NCBI RefSeq assembly: GCF_030014915.1
Contig: NZ_JAGIXS010000004.1
Span: 310,001 to 374,000, forward strand
DNA length: 64,000 bases
Direction of reading: 5' to 3'
From: Pelomonas sp. V22
GTDB lineage: Bacteria > Pseudomonadota > Gammaproteobacteria > Burkholderiales > Burkholderiaceae_C
How positions within the stretch are numbered: position 1 is the first letter of the stretch; every line of letters starts with the position of its first letter. Below, piece by piece: positions 8,509-16,750 of the stretch. The translations under genes were made by a program, and so were the position numbers. The notes beneath the pieces were generated by a model. That model had not been told where the DNA came from and ran no database searches. It saw only the letters and a program-made list of their open reading frames with translations.

Positions 8509-9615
8509 ATGGACCACCGCGCCGCCGTCGAACGCATGCTGGCCCTGATGCGCCAGGGCCCCGCTGCAGCGCCGCGCGACGAGCCGGGGTGGCTGGAGCA
8601 GGCAGACGTGGCCCGCCGGCTCAACCTGATCGGCAGTGTCGGGGAGAAGCTGCGCCTGCACGGCGTGCAAGCACCGCCCCAGGTGGCCCGCCATTTCGAG
8701 GGCGCGCGACGGCTCAGCGAACGCCAGCGCCAGTCGGTGCTGTGGGAGGTGCGCTGCCTGGACGACTGCCTGGCCTGCCTCGGCGTGCCCGTCATGCTGC
8801 TCAAGGGCGCGGCCTACGCCATGACCGATCACCCGGTCAGCCACGGGCGTTTGTTCGGCGACGTGGACATCCTGGTACCGGAGGCCGCGCTGGGCGACGT
8901 CGAAAGCGAGCTGATGAAGGCGGGCTGGGCCACGGCCAAGTCGGACCCCTATGACCAGCGCTATTACCGGCAATGGATGCACGAGCTGCCGCCGATGTTC
9001 AACGTCCGTCGCGGCAGCATGCTGGACGTGCATCACAACCTGCTGCCGCGCACGGCCCGTCACCACCCCGATCCGACACTGATACTCGGCCGCTCACGAC
9101 CGTTGCCGGGCCATGCCTGCATCCGCGTGCCTGCGCTGGAGGACCTGCTGGTTCACAGCCTGGTCCACCTGGTGCATGAGGGTGAGTTCCACAACGGCTT
9201 GCGCGACTTGGTCGACGTCGACGGCCTGATTGCCAGCGCCACCGATCCCGACGCCTTCTGGCAGCGCGTGCTGACAGCCGCCGCCGGCAACGGCCTGGCC
9301 GAACCGGTGCGCCTCGGCCTGCTGCTGGCGCGCGATTGCGTTGGCAGCCCGGTGCCCCAGGCCATCCTGCATTCGCTTTCGCCCGGCGAGCCGGCCGAGC
9401 TCGGTCCCTGGCTTGGCCGGGTGCTGCCCCGTGCACTGCGTTCGCATGCCCGCCGCCCGCCGGTCGAGGGCCTCGACGACTGGGCTCGCCGCGCCGTCTA
9501 CTGGCGCGCCCATGCCTTGCGCATGCCTCTGCATCTGCTGGCAGCCCACCTGGCGCGCAAGAGCTGGCTGGCGCTCAAGCCTGCCAAGGTTGAGGCACCG
9601 CGCGAAGCGATCTGA
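8509..9615 (+). CDS. Nucleotidyltransferase family protein (NTP_transf_5-like), cassette member
   Basis: A 368-residue protein. The block V-M-L-L-K-G-A-A-Y (residues ~95-103) followed by G-R-L-F-G-D-V-D-I-L-V (113-123) is the signature of the uncharacterised nucleotidyltransferase family PF14907. G-D-x-D (117-120) supplies the two metal-binding aspartates. Members occur next to HPr-kinase-like genes, and in the pseudomycoidin lasso-peptide system a nucleotidyltransferase-like protein decorates the phosphorylated peptide. Here it is the last gene of a tight three-gene unit (4 bp after the kinase) and ends 13 bp from the convergent metallopeptidase. The donor nucleotide or sugar is unknown. Confidence 0.78.
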   Translation: MDHRAAVERMLALMRQGPAAAPRDEPGWLEQADVARRLNLIGSVGEKLRLHGVQAPPQVARHFEGARRLSERQRQSVLWEVRCLDDCLACLGVPVMLLKGAAYAMTDHPVSHGRLFGDVDILVPEAALGDVESELMKAGWATAKSDPYDQRYYRQWMHELPPMFNVRRGSMLDVHHNLLPRTARHHPDPTLILGRSRPLPGHACIRVPALEDLLVHSLVHLVHEGEFHNGLRDLVDVDGLIASATDPDAFWQRVLTAAAGNGLAEPVRLGLLLARDCVGSPVPQAILHSLSPGEPAELGPWLGRVLPRALRSHARRPPVEGLDDWARRAVYWRAHALRMPLHLLAAHLARKSWLALKPAKVEAPREAI

Positions 9616-9628
9616 GGCGCCAGCCGGC

Positions 9629-10528
9629 TCAGACCGAGCCGCTGCGGAAAGTGTCACAAAGCTTCATCTCACCCGCCTCCAACCCCCGCTTGAACCAGGC
9701 CACCCGCTGTGCGCTGCTGCCGTGGGTGAAGCTCTCGGGCACGACGGCGCGGCCGGCCTGGCGCTGCAGGGTGTCGTCACCGATTTGCGAGGCGGCGTTC
9801 AGCGCTTCCTCGATGTCGCCCTGCTCCAGCCAGCCCTTGCCCTTCTGCGAGTGGTAGGCCCAGACGCCGGCCAGGCAGTCGGCCTGCAGCTCCAGGCGCA
9901 CGCTCAGCGCCTTGTACTCGCGCTCCGAGACCCGGCCGCGTGCCGCCTCCATCTTGGCGCTGGTGCCCAGCAGGTTCTGGATGTGGTGGCCCACCTCATG
10001 GGCGATCACATAGGCCTGGGCGAAATCGCCGGGCGCGCCAAGGCGCTGGCTCAGCGTGTTGTTGAAGCTCAGGTCCAGGTAGACCTTGCGATCACCGGGG
10101 CAGTAGAACGGGCCCATGGCCGCCTCGCCGGTGCCGCAGGCCGTGGCGTGGCGACCGTCGTAGAGCACCAGGCGCGGCATTTCATATGGCTTCTGGGCGC
10201 GGGCGAAGTAAGCGCTCCACACGTCTTCGGTGTCGGCCAGCACCACGGTGGCAAAGCGTCCCGCAGCGTCCTGCGGCTTGTCACCGGTCGTCCGGCCGGT
10301 CGGACGCTCGCGCTGCTCGGCCGGCGACAGCACGCCGCCACCGCCCTCCATCAGGCCCAGCACCGTCATCGGGTTGATGCCGAACGCCCAGGAGACCAGC
10401 AAGGCAATGACGATGCCTCCGAGGCCGAGGCCGCGCCCGCCAATCGGCAGGCCGCCACCTCCACGGCCGCCACCGGCGCCCCGGTCGTCCTCGACGTTGT
10501 CGCTCTCGCGCTGGCCTTCCCACTTCAT
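9629..10528 (-). CDS. YpfJ-like neutral zinc metallopeptidase
   Basis: A 299-residue protein of the putative neutral zinc metallopeptidase (YpfJ, PF04228) family. The opening M-K-W-E-G-Q-R-E-S-D-N-V-E-D-D is the family hallmark and is preceded by AAGGAG eight bases upstream, so I start at 10528 rather than at an in-frame ATG 63 bp earlier. A Gly-rich segment, then one membrane helix (residues ~35-55), anchors the protein. The zinc motif H-E-V-G-H-H-I-Q-N lies in the C-terminal domain and is followed by the Q-A-D-C-L-A-G-V-W-A-Y block that carries the third ligand region. The substrate is unknown. Confidence 0.9.
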   Translation of the reverse strand: MKWEGQRESDNVEDDRGAGGGRGGGGLPIGGRGLGLGGIVIALLVSWAFGINPMTVLGLMEGGGGVLSPAEQRERPTGRTTGDKPQDAAGRFATVVLADTEDVWSAYFARAQKPYEMPRLVLYDGRHATACGTGEAAMGPFYCPGDRKVYLDLSFNNTLSQRLGAPGDFAQAYVIAHEVGHHIQNLLGTSAKMEAARGRVSEREYKALSVRLELQADCLAGVWAYHSQKGKGWLEQGDIEEALNAASQIGDDTLQRQAGRAVVPESFTHGSSAQRVAWFKRGLEAGEMKLCDTFRSGSV

Positions 10529-10665
10529 GCGGCACTCCTTGTTCGTGCAGCCCATCCTAGCCTCCTGCGTTCCGTCCCGCCGCTGCTGCAATCCGTCAGC
10601 CCCCGGTTGGTGGCTGCCGGCCGCCTCGGCACACTCGCACCACTTTGATTTTGGAGCCCTCCGCC

Positions 10666-11481
10666 ATGCTGAACCTCAAGACCCGGAATTTGCTGCTGCT
10701 GCCCCTGGCCCTCGCCCTGCTGGGCCAGGCCGCCTTCGCCGGCGAAGAGAACGACTGGCGCCTGCGCATCAAGAAGGAAGTGAACGGCTGGAGCGCCCAC
10801 TTCAGCGGCTCCAGCGAGTACGGCCCGAGCGGCCGCCGCACCAAGGGTTCGGGCAACCTGGTCGAGAAGGCCCGCTCGCTGGCGCCTTTCAGCAAGCTGC
10901 GTGTCGAAGGGCCCTTCGATGTGCGCGTCAACCAGGCCGGCAGCGAAGGCCTCAAGGTCAGCGCCGACGACAACATCGAGCCGCTGATCGAGAGCCGCGT
11001 CGACGGCGACACCCTGGTGCTGCGCATGCAGGAGCGCAGCGGCTACTCGACCCGCCATGCACCGGTGGTCTGGCTGGACGTCAAGCAATTGACGTCGCTG
11101 CAGATCAGCGGCTCCAGCGACGTCAGCATGGAGCGGCTCAAGGGCGACAACCTCAGCGTCTCGCTGAGCGGCTCGGGCGACCTGCGCATCGGCCTGCTGG
11201 AGCTCAAGCAGCTGACAGCCCATCTCAGCGGTTCCGGCGACCTGCAAGTGGCCGGCCGGGCCGAGCAGCAGAGCTGGGCCCTGCATGGCTCGGGCGACGT
11301 CGATGCCCGCAGCCTCGGCGGCAACGCGGCCAAGGCCCAGCTGACCGGCTCGGGCGACCTGCAGCTCGGCGTGGTCGACAGCCTGGATGCCAGCCTCAGC
11401 GGCTCCGGTGACCTGAGCTACGGCGGCCGCCCCAAGCTGACCCAACGCGTCACCGGCTCCGGAGAAGTAAGCGCACGCTGA
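10666..11481 (+). CDS. GIN domain-containing (DUF2807) exported protein with SGSGD repeats
   Basis: A 271-residue protein beginning with a clear Sec signal peptide (hydrophobic core, cleavage after A-F-A near residue 25). The start at 10666 has GGAG about eight bases upstream. From residue ~145 onward the motif S/T-G-S-G-D/E-hydrophobic recurs about seven times at ~15-20 residue intervals, each followed by a beta-strand. This is the rung pattern of the GIN/DUF2807 beta-helix, found in putative autotransporter-adhesin heads. No outer-membrane barrel or sorting motif follows, so it is probably periplasmic or secreted in soluble form. The role is unknown; envelope or adhesion functions are guesses. 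Confidence 0.82.
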   Translation: MLNLKTRNLLLLPLALALLGQAAFAGEENDWRLRIKKEVNGWSAHFSGSSEYGPSGRRTKGSGNLVEKARSLAPFSKLRVEGPFDVRVNQAGSEGLKVSADDNIEPLIESRVDGDTLVLRMQERSGYSTRHAPVVWLDVKQLTSLQISGSSDVSMERLKGDNLSVSLSGSGDLRIGLLELKQLTAHLSGSGDLQVAGRAEQQSWALHGSGDVDARSLGGNAAKAQLTGSGDLQLGVVDSLDASLSGSGDLSYGGRPKLTQRVTGSGEVSAR

Positions 11482-11563
11482 CAGCCAAAACAAGAGCCGG
11501 CGTCAGACCGGCCCTGCTCTGCAGAGGCAAGAACAAGCAATCAAGACGGGGGGAGGAACCCAC

Positions 11564-12214
11564 ATGGAGCCGCTGCACCTGGCCTCGCTGGCCGTCCACA
11601 TCACCGCCGGCGGCGTGGCCATGCTGATCGGCTTTGCCGTCCTGGCCCGGACCAAGGGCACGCGCCAGCACCGGCGCCTGGGCCGCAGCTTCGGCCTGCT
11701 GGCCCTGGTCGTCTGCCTGACGGCCACCGTCGGCACCCTGCTGTTCCGGCCCCAGCCGCTGCTGGCCGTGCTGACCGCGACCGTGCTGTACCAGTTGATC
11801 GGTGGCTGGCGCGCCGCCCACACACAGGCGCGCGGGCCGGGTCCGTTTGACGCCCTGTGGACGGCGCTCGGCGCCATGGGCGGTGCCGCCCTGCTGTTCT
11901 GGCTGCAGGGCACGCCCGGCGGCCTCGCGAATCCGACCGTCCTCTACTCCACGCTCGCGGCCCTGGTCACCGTGGTGGCCTATGACGGGCTGCGCTGGCT
12001 GTTCCCGCCGCACTGGCATGTGCGGCTGTGGCGCTACGAGCATGCCTTCAAGCTGATCTCGGTGCAGTTCGGCATGCTGTCGGCGCTCAGCGGCAATGTG
12101 CTGCGCTTCTGGTATCCCTGGCCACAACTCTTGCCCTCGGTCGTGGGCCTCGTCGTGATCAGCTGGACCTTCTGGCGACTCTCGCAAGCCAGGCTGGCGC
12201 CAAGCCCGCAATAG
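11564..12214 (+). CDS. DUF2306-like integral membrane protein
   Basis: A 216-residue very hydrophobic protein with about six or seven predicted membrane helices. The opening V-H-I-T-A-G-G-V-A-M-L-I-G-F followed by H-R-R-L-G-R matches the DUF2306 pattern, where a first helix is followed by a basic H-R-x-x-G loop. Histidines in the helices raise the possibility of haem or metal binding, but this is not established. A strong ribosome site (GGGGAGG) lies about seven bases before the ATG. Function unknown. Confidence 0.6.
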   Translation: MEPLHLASLAVHITAGGVAMLIGFAVLARTKGTRQHRRLGRSFGLLALVVCLTATVGTLLFRPQPLLAVLTATVLYQLIGGWRAAHTQARGPGPFDALWTALGAMGGAALLFWLQGTPGGLANPTVLYSTLAALVTVVAYDGLRWLFPPHWHVRLWRYEHAFKLISVQFGMLSALSGNVLRFWYPWPQLLPSVVGLVVISWTFWRLSQARLAPSPQ

Positions 12215-12251
12215 TTCAGAATGCGCCGGAGGAGAAAACACGCCCCGGCCC

Positions 12252-13157
12252 ATGAGCGAAGCCCCCCTGCCGCAGACCCTGCTGGCCCTGCACGAGGCCA
12301 GCCCCAACCCAGCGGCGCTGTTCGACGCTGGCGACGTGCTGCGCTGGGCCAACAAGGCCTTTTGCGAGGCCTACAAGGTGCAGCCAGACGGCGTGCTCAC
12401 CTGGTCCGACATGATGCGCAACAACCATGCGAGAAGCCAGGGCGCGGTGATCGAGGCCGACGACATCGAGGCCTGGCTGGCCGCCACCGCCTCGCGCCGG
12501 GGCAAGCTGCCGCACCGCGCTTTCGAGGCCGACCTGAGCGACGGCCGCTGGATCTGGATGAGCGAGACCATGCAGGCCGATGGCTGGATGCTGTGCCTGG
12601 CCATCGATATCACGCCGTTGCGCCAGGACAGCCGCTCGCTGCGCCAGGCCCATGCCAAGGCCGTGCGCGCGGCCCAGACCGACGCGCTGACCGGCCTGGC
12701 CAACCGCCGCCAGGGCCTGCAGCTGCTGCAGCAGGCGCTCACCCAGCCCGAGGCCTGGCCGCTGTGCGTGGCCATGCTGGACCTGGACCATTTCAAGCAG
12801 GTCAACGACCAGCTCGGCCATGCGGCCGGCGACGAGGTGCTGCGCGACTTCGCCCGCCAGATGCTGGCCAGCACCCGCCGCGAAGACGGCTGCGCCCGCC
12901 TCGGTGGCGAGGAGTTCCTGCTGATACTGCCGGCGGCGGCGCTGGGCCAGGCGGGTGTCATCGTCGAGCGTCTGCTCGCGCGCGTGCGGCTCGCCCGGCC
13001 CCTGGCGGATGTGCCCGAGTTCGGCTATCGCTGCTCAGCCGGCCTCGTCGAAGCGCAGTGGGGGGAAAGCGCCGAGACGCTCTTGCAGCGGGCCGATGCC
13101 GCGCTCTATCGCGCCAAGGCGGCTGGGCGCGACCGCGTCGAACGCGACGAGGCCTGA
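12252..13157 (+). CDS. PAS-GGDEF diguanylate cyclase
   Basis: A 301-residue protein. Residues ~10-125 form a PAS-like sensor (P-N-P-A-A-L-F-D, W-A-N-K-A-F-C-E-A-Y). A short linker leads to a GGDEF domain beginning D-A-L-T-G-L-A-N-R-R. The active-site loop is G-G-E-E-F at residues 218-222, a catalytically competent variant. R-R-E-D at 209-212, five residues upstream, is a complete RxxD inhibitory I-site. The enzyme should make cyclic di-GMP from two GTP and be product-inhibited. There is no transmembrane segment, so the signal is cytoplasmic. The only purine-rich ribosome site (GGAGGAG) is ~17 bases from the ATG, unusually far, so the start is slightly uncertain. Confidence 0.92.
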   Translation: MSEAPLPQTLLALHEASPNPAALFDAGDVLRWANKAFCEAYKVQPDGVLTWSDMMRNNHARSQGAVIEADDIEAWLAATASRRGKLPHRAFEADLSDGRWIWMSETMQADGWMLCLAIDITPLRQDSRSLRQAHAKAVRAAQTDALTGLANRRQGLQLLQQALTQPEAWPLCVAMLDLDHFKQVNDQLGHAAGDEVLRDFARQMLASTRREDGCARLGGEEFLLILPAAALGQAGVIVERLLARVRLARPLADVPEFGYRCSAGLVEAQWGESAETLLQRADAALYRAKAAGRDRVERDEA

Positions 13158-13160
13158 GCC

Positions 13161-13628
13161 TCAGCGCGCCGCGCTCAGGCGCTCGCGCACCCAGGCCTCG
13201 GCGGGGGCCATGGTCTCGAAAGCGGCGAACTGCCGGCCATGCTTGGCATAGAGCTTGGCCAGCAGCGGCAGCACCAGACTGCGCCCCTCCACCTCGGCCG
13301 CCACCACATAGGCCACGGCCGTGGGGGCCGACTTGTTGATGCTCATGCGCGCCAGGAACAGGCTGAAGGCCTCCAGCGCCTCGGGCGAGATCATGATGCT
13401 GCGGCGGATCTCGAGGATGTCGGCGAACGCGCAGGTCGGCGGCGTGCCGGCAAACAGCTCCTGCATGGCCAGGCCCACGGCCTGGATGGCCTCACGGTTG
13501 AACGGCCCTTGCGCCTCGATGCGCACCACATGGCCCTCGGTCCAGAACTCGATCTTGCCGTGCGGCTTGAAGGCGCCGTTGGCGTAGGACTGGATATCGC
13601 GCTTGCTGATCGGATCTGACTTGCTCAC
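13161..13628 (-). CDS. Hypothetical protein, possibly STAS/SpoIIAA-like
   Basis: A 155-residue soluble protein of mixed alpha/beta prediction that I do not recognise. The layout (strand pair, helix, C-A-F-A-D-I-L-E-I strand, helices, then a strand-rich centre) is compatible with the SpoIIAA/STAS-like fold but no motif proves it. It is convergent with the diguanylate cyclase, with three bases between the stop codons, and follows the PafA-like gene on the same strand after ~64 bp. Confidence 0.5.
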   Translation of the reverse strand: MSKSDPISKRDIQSYANGAFKPHGKIEFWTEGHVVRIEAQGPFNREAIQAVGLAMQELFAGTPPTCAFADILEIRRSIMISPEALEAFSLFLARMSINKSAPTAVAYVVAAEVEGRSLVLPLLAKLYAKHGRQFAAFETMAPAEAWVRERLSAAR

Positions 13629-13692
13629 GTCCCCATACTAGGCCGGCAGCCGCCCTGCCTTCAATGGGGATAGTTCACGTTCCTGCGCTGCG

Positions 13693-15432
13693 TCAACGCG
13701 GCAGCGGCAAGGGCTTTCCCTGAGCCTGGCGCGGCACCCCGACCTGGAGGATGCCGGCCAGCGTCGGCGCGATGTCGGCCACCTCCACCCAGGACTTCAC
13801 GGCCCCCTGCCCCACCCATTGCGGGCCCCAGGCCAGGATGGGCACATGGTGGTCATAGGCATAGGGCGTGCCGTGCGAGCTGCCGGTCGTGCGGGTGCTG
13901 AACAAGCGGCCCTCCTTCATGATCACCTGCACCGGTGCGGCGCGCTCCGGGTGCCAGGACTTGCGCATCTGCGCGAGGAAAGGCGTCTGCTCGTCGCTGC
14001 TGCGCAGCTGATCGGGGGTGAAGGCCGTCTGCACCTCGGGATGCATCAGCATGATGTCGCGCGCCGCCAGGTAGACCTGCTCAGGCTTCAGGCCGCGTGC
14101 CGCAATCAGCTTCTCGTCGAACAGCAGGCCCATGGCCGAGACCTCGGTCACCCACTTGCCCTCGCCGAAGCGCATGGACAGGCCCACGTTGGCATGCGCC
14201 ACCAGGTCCTTGCTGGCAAAACGCTTGGCATCGCGCCCGAGCGACTTCGCCCACTCCGGCGTGTCGGCAAAGCCATGGTCGGCGGTCAGCATGGCCATGT
14301 AGTTGCCACGGCCTATGCGCTGGTCCAGGTACTGGAAAAAGGCCTGCAGGTGGCGGTCCAGCTGCAGCATGTGGTCGTGCGAGAGCTTGGACTCGGGGCC
14401 GAAGGCGTGGTTGATGTAGTCGTGGCTGGACAAGCTCACGCTGAGGATGTCCGGGTGATCGTCCTGGCCGAGGCCCTCGCCCTCGACGGCCGCGCGGGCA
14501 AAGGCCAGCGTCAGCTGGTCGCCGTAGGGGCTAGGAAGGATGAGCTTGTAGAAGTCAGGGCCGGGGCCGCTCAGCTTCTGGCCGAGCACCGTGGGCAGGC
14601 GGTTGCCGTTGGTGTTGCTCTCCGTGCTCTGGAAGGCCTGGCCATCGGCCGCCGAGCGCGCATAGGCGCCGCAGGCATAGACGGGGCCGCCGGCCACCGG
14701 CTGCTGCTGGGTGCTGCCATCGGCGCACTTGTCGGGCAGCAGCGGGGCCCAGGTCTGGCCGAACAGTGCATCGGCCGGCCTGGCGGCATTGAAAGCCTCG
14801 ACCCAGCCCGGATGCTTCTGCATGTAGTAGGTGCTGGAAGCGAACTGGCCGCTGCCGCTCATGAACATATAGGCCGTGCCCTTGTGGCCGGCCGGCAGGA
14901 TGGCGCCGCGGTCCTTGCCCGAGATGCCGATCACCTTGGAGGCCGGGTCGGCCGTGCGCAGCACGTCGCCCACGGTCTCGGCCCGCAGCATGCGCGGGCT
15001 GGTGCCCGAGAGCAGCTCGGTCTTGTTGCCTATGTACTGGTAGTCGGTGTCTTGCGTGTTGTAGACCTGCTTGCGGGTCTGTGGGTCCACCCATTCGTTG
15101 CTGATGATGCCGGTGCGCTGCGGATAGGCACCGGTCAGCATCACCGAATGGCCGGCCGCCGTGACCGTGTGGGCATGGCCGTAGTGCGCGTCCATGAAGG
15201 TGGCACCCCGGTCCAGGAAGCGGCGGAAGCCGTCGGGCGAGAACTGCTCGCGGTTGTCCAGCACCTGGCGCATGGGCAGGCCGTCGATGACGATGAAGAC
15301 CACCAGCTTGGGCCGGGCCGGCGCGGCGGCCACGGCAGTGGGCGTCGCCTGTTGGGTCGGCGGATTCGCGCAGCCGGCCAGCAGGGCGGCGGCGAGCGCG
15401 GTCAGCGTCAGGAAGGAGGGGCGTTGGCTCAT
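13693..15432 (-). CDS. Alkaline phosphatase superfamily lipoprotein (PafA-like)
   Basis: A 579-residue exported protein. Residues 1-21 form a lipoprotein signal with the lipobox L-L-A-G-C, so Cys21 should be lipidated. The alkaline-phosphatase fold is marked by V-F-I-V-I-D-G-L near residue 46 (metal Asp), the nucleophile segment H-T-V-T-A-A-G-H-S with threonine as in PafA/NPP-type enzymes, I-G-I-S-G-K-D-R-G-A, and the metal-binding A-D-H-G-F block late in the protein. Enzymes of this type release phosphate from phosphomonoesters in the periplasm. The gene lies downstream of glcF on the same strand after an 82-bp gap. It adds to PhoD-like and MINPP-like phosphatases elsewhere in the window. 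Confidence 0.88.
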   Translation of the reverse strand: MSQRPSFLTLTALAAALLAGCANPPTQQATPTAVAAAPARPKLVVFIVIDGLPMRQVLDNREQFSPDGFRRFLDRGATFMDAHYGHAHTVTAAGHSVMLTGAYPQRTGIISNEWVDPQTRKQVYNTQDTDYQYIGNKTELLSGTSPRMLRAETVGDVLRTADPASKVIGISGKDRGAILPAGHKGTAYMFMSGSGQFASSTYYMQKHPGWVEAFNAARPADALFGQTWAPLLPDKCADGSTQQQPVAGGPVYACGAYARSAADGQAFQSTESNTNGNRLPTVLGQKLSGPGPDFYKLILPSPYGDQLTLAFARAAVEGEGLGQDDHPDILSVSLSSHDYINHAFGPESKLSHDHMLQLDRHLQAFFQYLDQRIGRGNYMAMLTADHGFADTPEWAKSLGRDAKRFASKDLVAHANVGLSMRFGEGKWVTEVSAMGLLFDEKLIAARGLKPEQVYLAARDIMLMHPEVQTAFTPDQLRSSDEQTPFLAQMRKSWHPERAAPVQVIMKEGRLFSTRTTGSSHGTPYAYDHHVPILAWGPQWVGQGAVKSWVEVADIAPTLAGILQVGVPRQAQGKPLPLPR

Positions 15433-15514
15433 GGCAGTCTCGACTTCAGCAACAGGACGAACGGGGCGAACAAGATGAACGGCGACTCTAACCGCCGCAT
15501 GTAAAGAAATGAGG

Positions 15515-16750
15515 TCAGCGCAGCTGGGCGTCCAGCAGCTCCACCCAGTGCTGCACCGGCACGGCCGTGCCTGACTGCAGGTGCTGGATGCAGCCTATGT
15601 TGGCCGAGACGATGGTCTCGGCCTGCAGCGGCGCGAGGTTGGCCAGCTTGCGGTCGCGCAGCTGGCGCGACAGTTCGGGCTGTAGCACCGAGTAGGTGCC
15701 GGCCGAGCCGCAGCACAAATGGCTCTCGCAGGCCGCCGTCTCGACCCGCAAGCCCAGCTCGCGCAGCCCCGCCTCCACACCACCGCGCAGCTGCTGGCCA
15801 TGCTGCAAGGTGCAGGGCGGGTGGTAGGCCACGGTGCCACCGCTGCGCTTGTTCAAACGCGTCTTCAGCGTCGGGATCAGCGAGGGCAGCAGCTCGCTCA
15901 GGTCGCGGGTCAACTCGCTGATTCGGGCGGCCTTCTCGGCGTACTCGGGGTCGTGCTTCAGGGACTGGCCGTACTCCTTGACCGTCACGCCGCAGCCGGA
16001 GGCATTCATCACGATGGCCTCGATCCCGGGCTCGGCCTTCAAGACCGGCCACCAGGCGTCGATGTTGCGGCGCATGTCGGCGAGGCCGCCCTCGTGGTCG
16101 CTCAGATGGCTGCGCACCGCGCCGCAGCAGCCCGCGCCATCGGCCACCAGGGTCTGCACGCCGGCGGCATCGAGCACGCGAGCCGTGGCCGAGTTGATGT
16201 TGGGCATCATGGCCGGCTGCACGCAGCCCAGCAGCAGCAGCACCTTGCGCTTGTGCTGACGCGTGGGCCACTGGTGGGCTCGCTTGCCCGCACGCGTCGG
16301 GATCTTGTCCTTCAACGCACCGGGCACCAGCGGGCGGAACAGCTGGCCGAGCTTCATGGCCGGGGCAAAGGCGCGCGAGGTCAGGCCCTCCTTCAAGAGC
16401 CAGCGCTTGCGGCGCTCCTCGGCCGGACGCTCGACCTTGGCCTCAACGATGTTGCGGCCTATCTCCAGCAGCTGGCCGTACTGCACGCCCGAGGGGCAGG
16501 TGCTCTCGCAGTTGCGGCAGGTCAGGCAGCGGTCCAGGTGCTCCTGGGTCTTGCGCGTGGGCGTCTCGCCTTCCAGCACCTGCTTCATCAGGTAGATGCG
16601 GCCGCGCGGGCCGTCGAGCTCGTCGCCGAGCAGCTGGTAGGTCGGGCAGGTGGCGGTGCAGAAGCCGCAGTGCACGCAGCGCCGCAGGATCTCCTCGGCG
16701 GTCTTGCCTTCGGTCGTGTTCTGGAATTCCGGGGCGAGTGTTGTCTGCAT
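15515..16750 (-). CDS. glcF: Glycolate oxidase iron-sulfur subunit
   Basis: A 411-residue electron-transfer subunit of glycolate dehydrogenase, which oxidises glycolate to glyoxylate and feeds electrons to the respiratory chain. Two 4Fe-4S binding motifs are intact near the N-terminus: C-V-H-C-G-F-C-T-A-T-C-P (residues ~25-36) and C-L-T-C-R-N-C-E-S-T-C-P (~74-85). Two cysteine-rich CCG domains follow (G-C-C-G-A-V and C-C-G-S-A-G). The start overlaps the glcE stop by one base (TGATG), so translation is coupled. Last gene of glcDEF. Confidence 0.95.
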   Translation of the reverse strand: MQTTLAPEFQNTTEGKTAEEILRRCVHCGFCTATCPTYQLLGDELDGPRGRIYLMKQVLEGETPTRKTQEHLDRCLTCRNCESTCPSGVQYGQLLEIGRNIVEAKVERPAEERRKRWLLKEGLTSRAFAPAMKLGQLFRPLVPGALKDKIPTRAGKRAHQWPTRQHKRKVLLLLGCVQPAMMPNINSATARVLDAAGVQTLVADGAGCCGAVRSHLSDHEGGLADMRRNIDAWWPVLKAEPGIEAIVMNASGCGVTVKEYGQSLKHDPEYAEKAARISELTRDLSELLPSLIPTLKTRLNKRSGGTVAYHPPCTLQHGQQLRGGVEAGLRELGLRVETAACESHLCCGSAGTYSVLQPELSRQLRDRKLANLAPLQAETIVSANIGCIQHLQSGTAVPVQHWVELLDAQLR

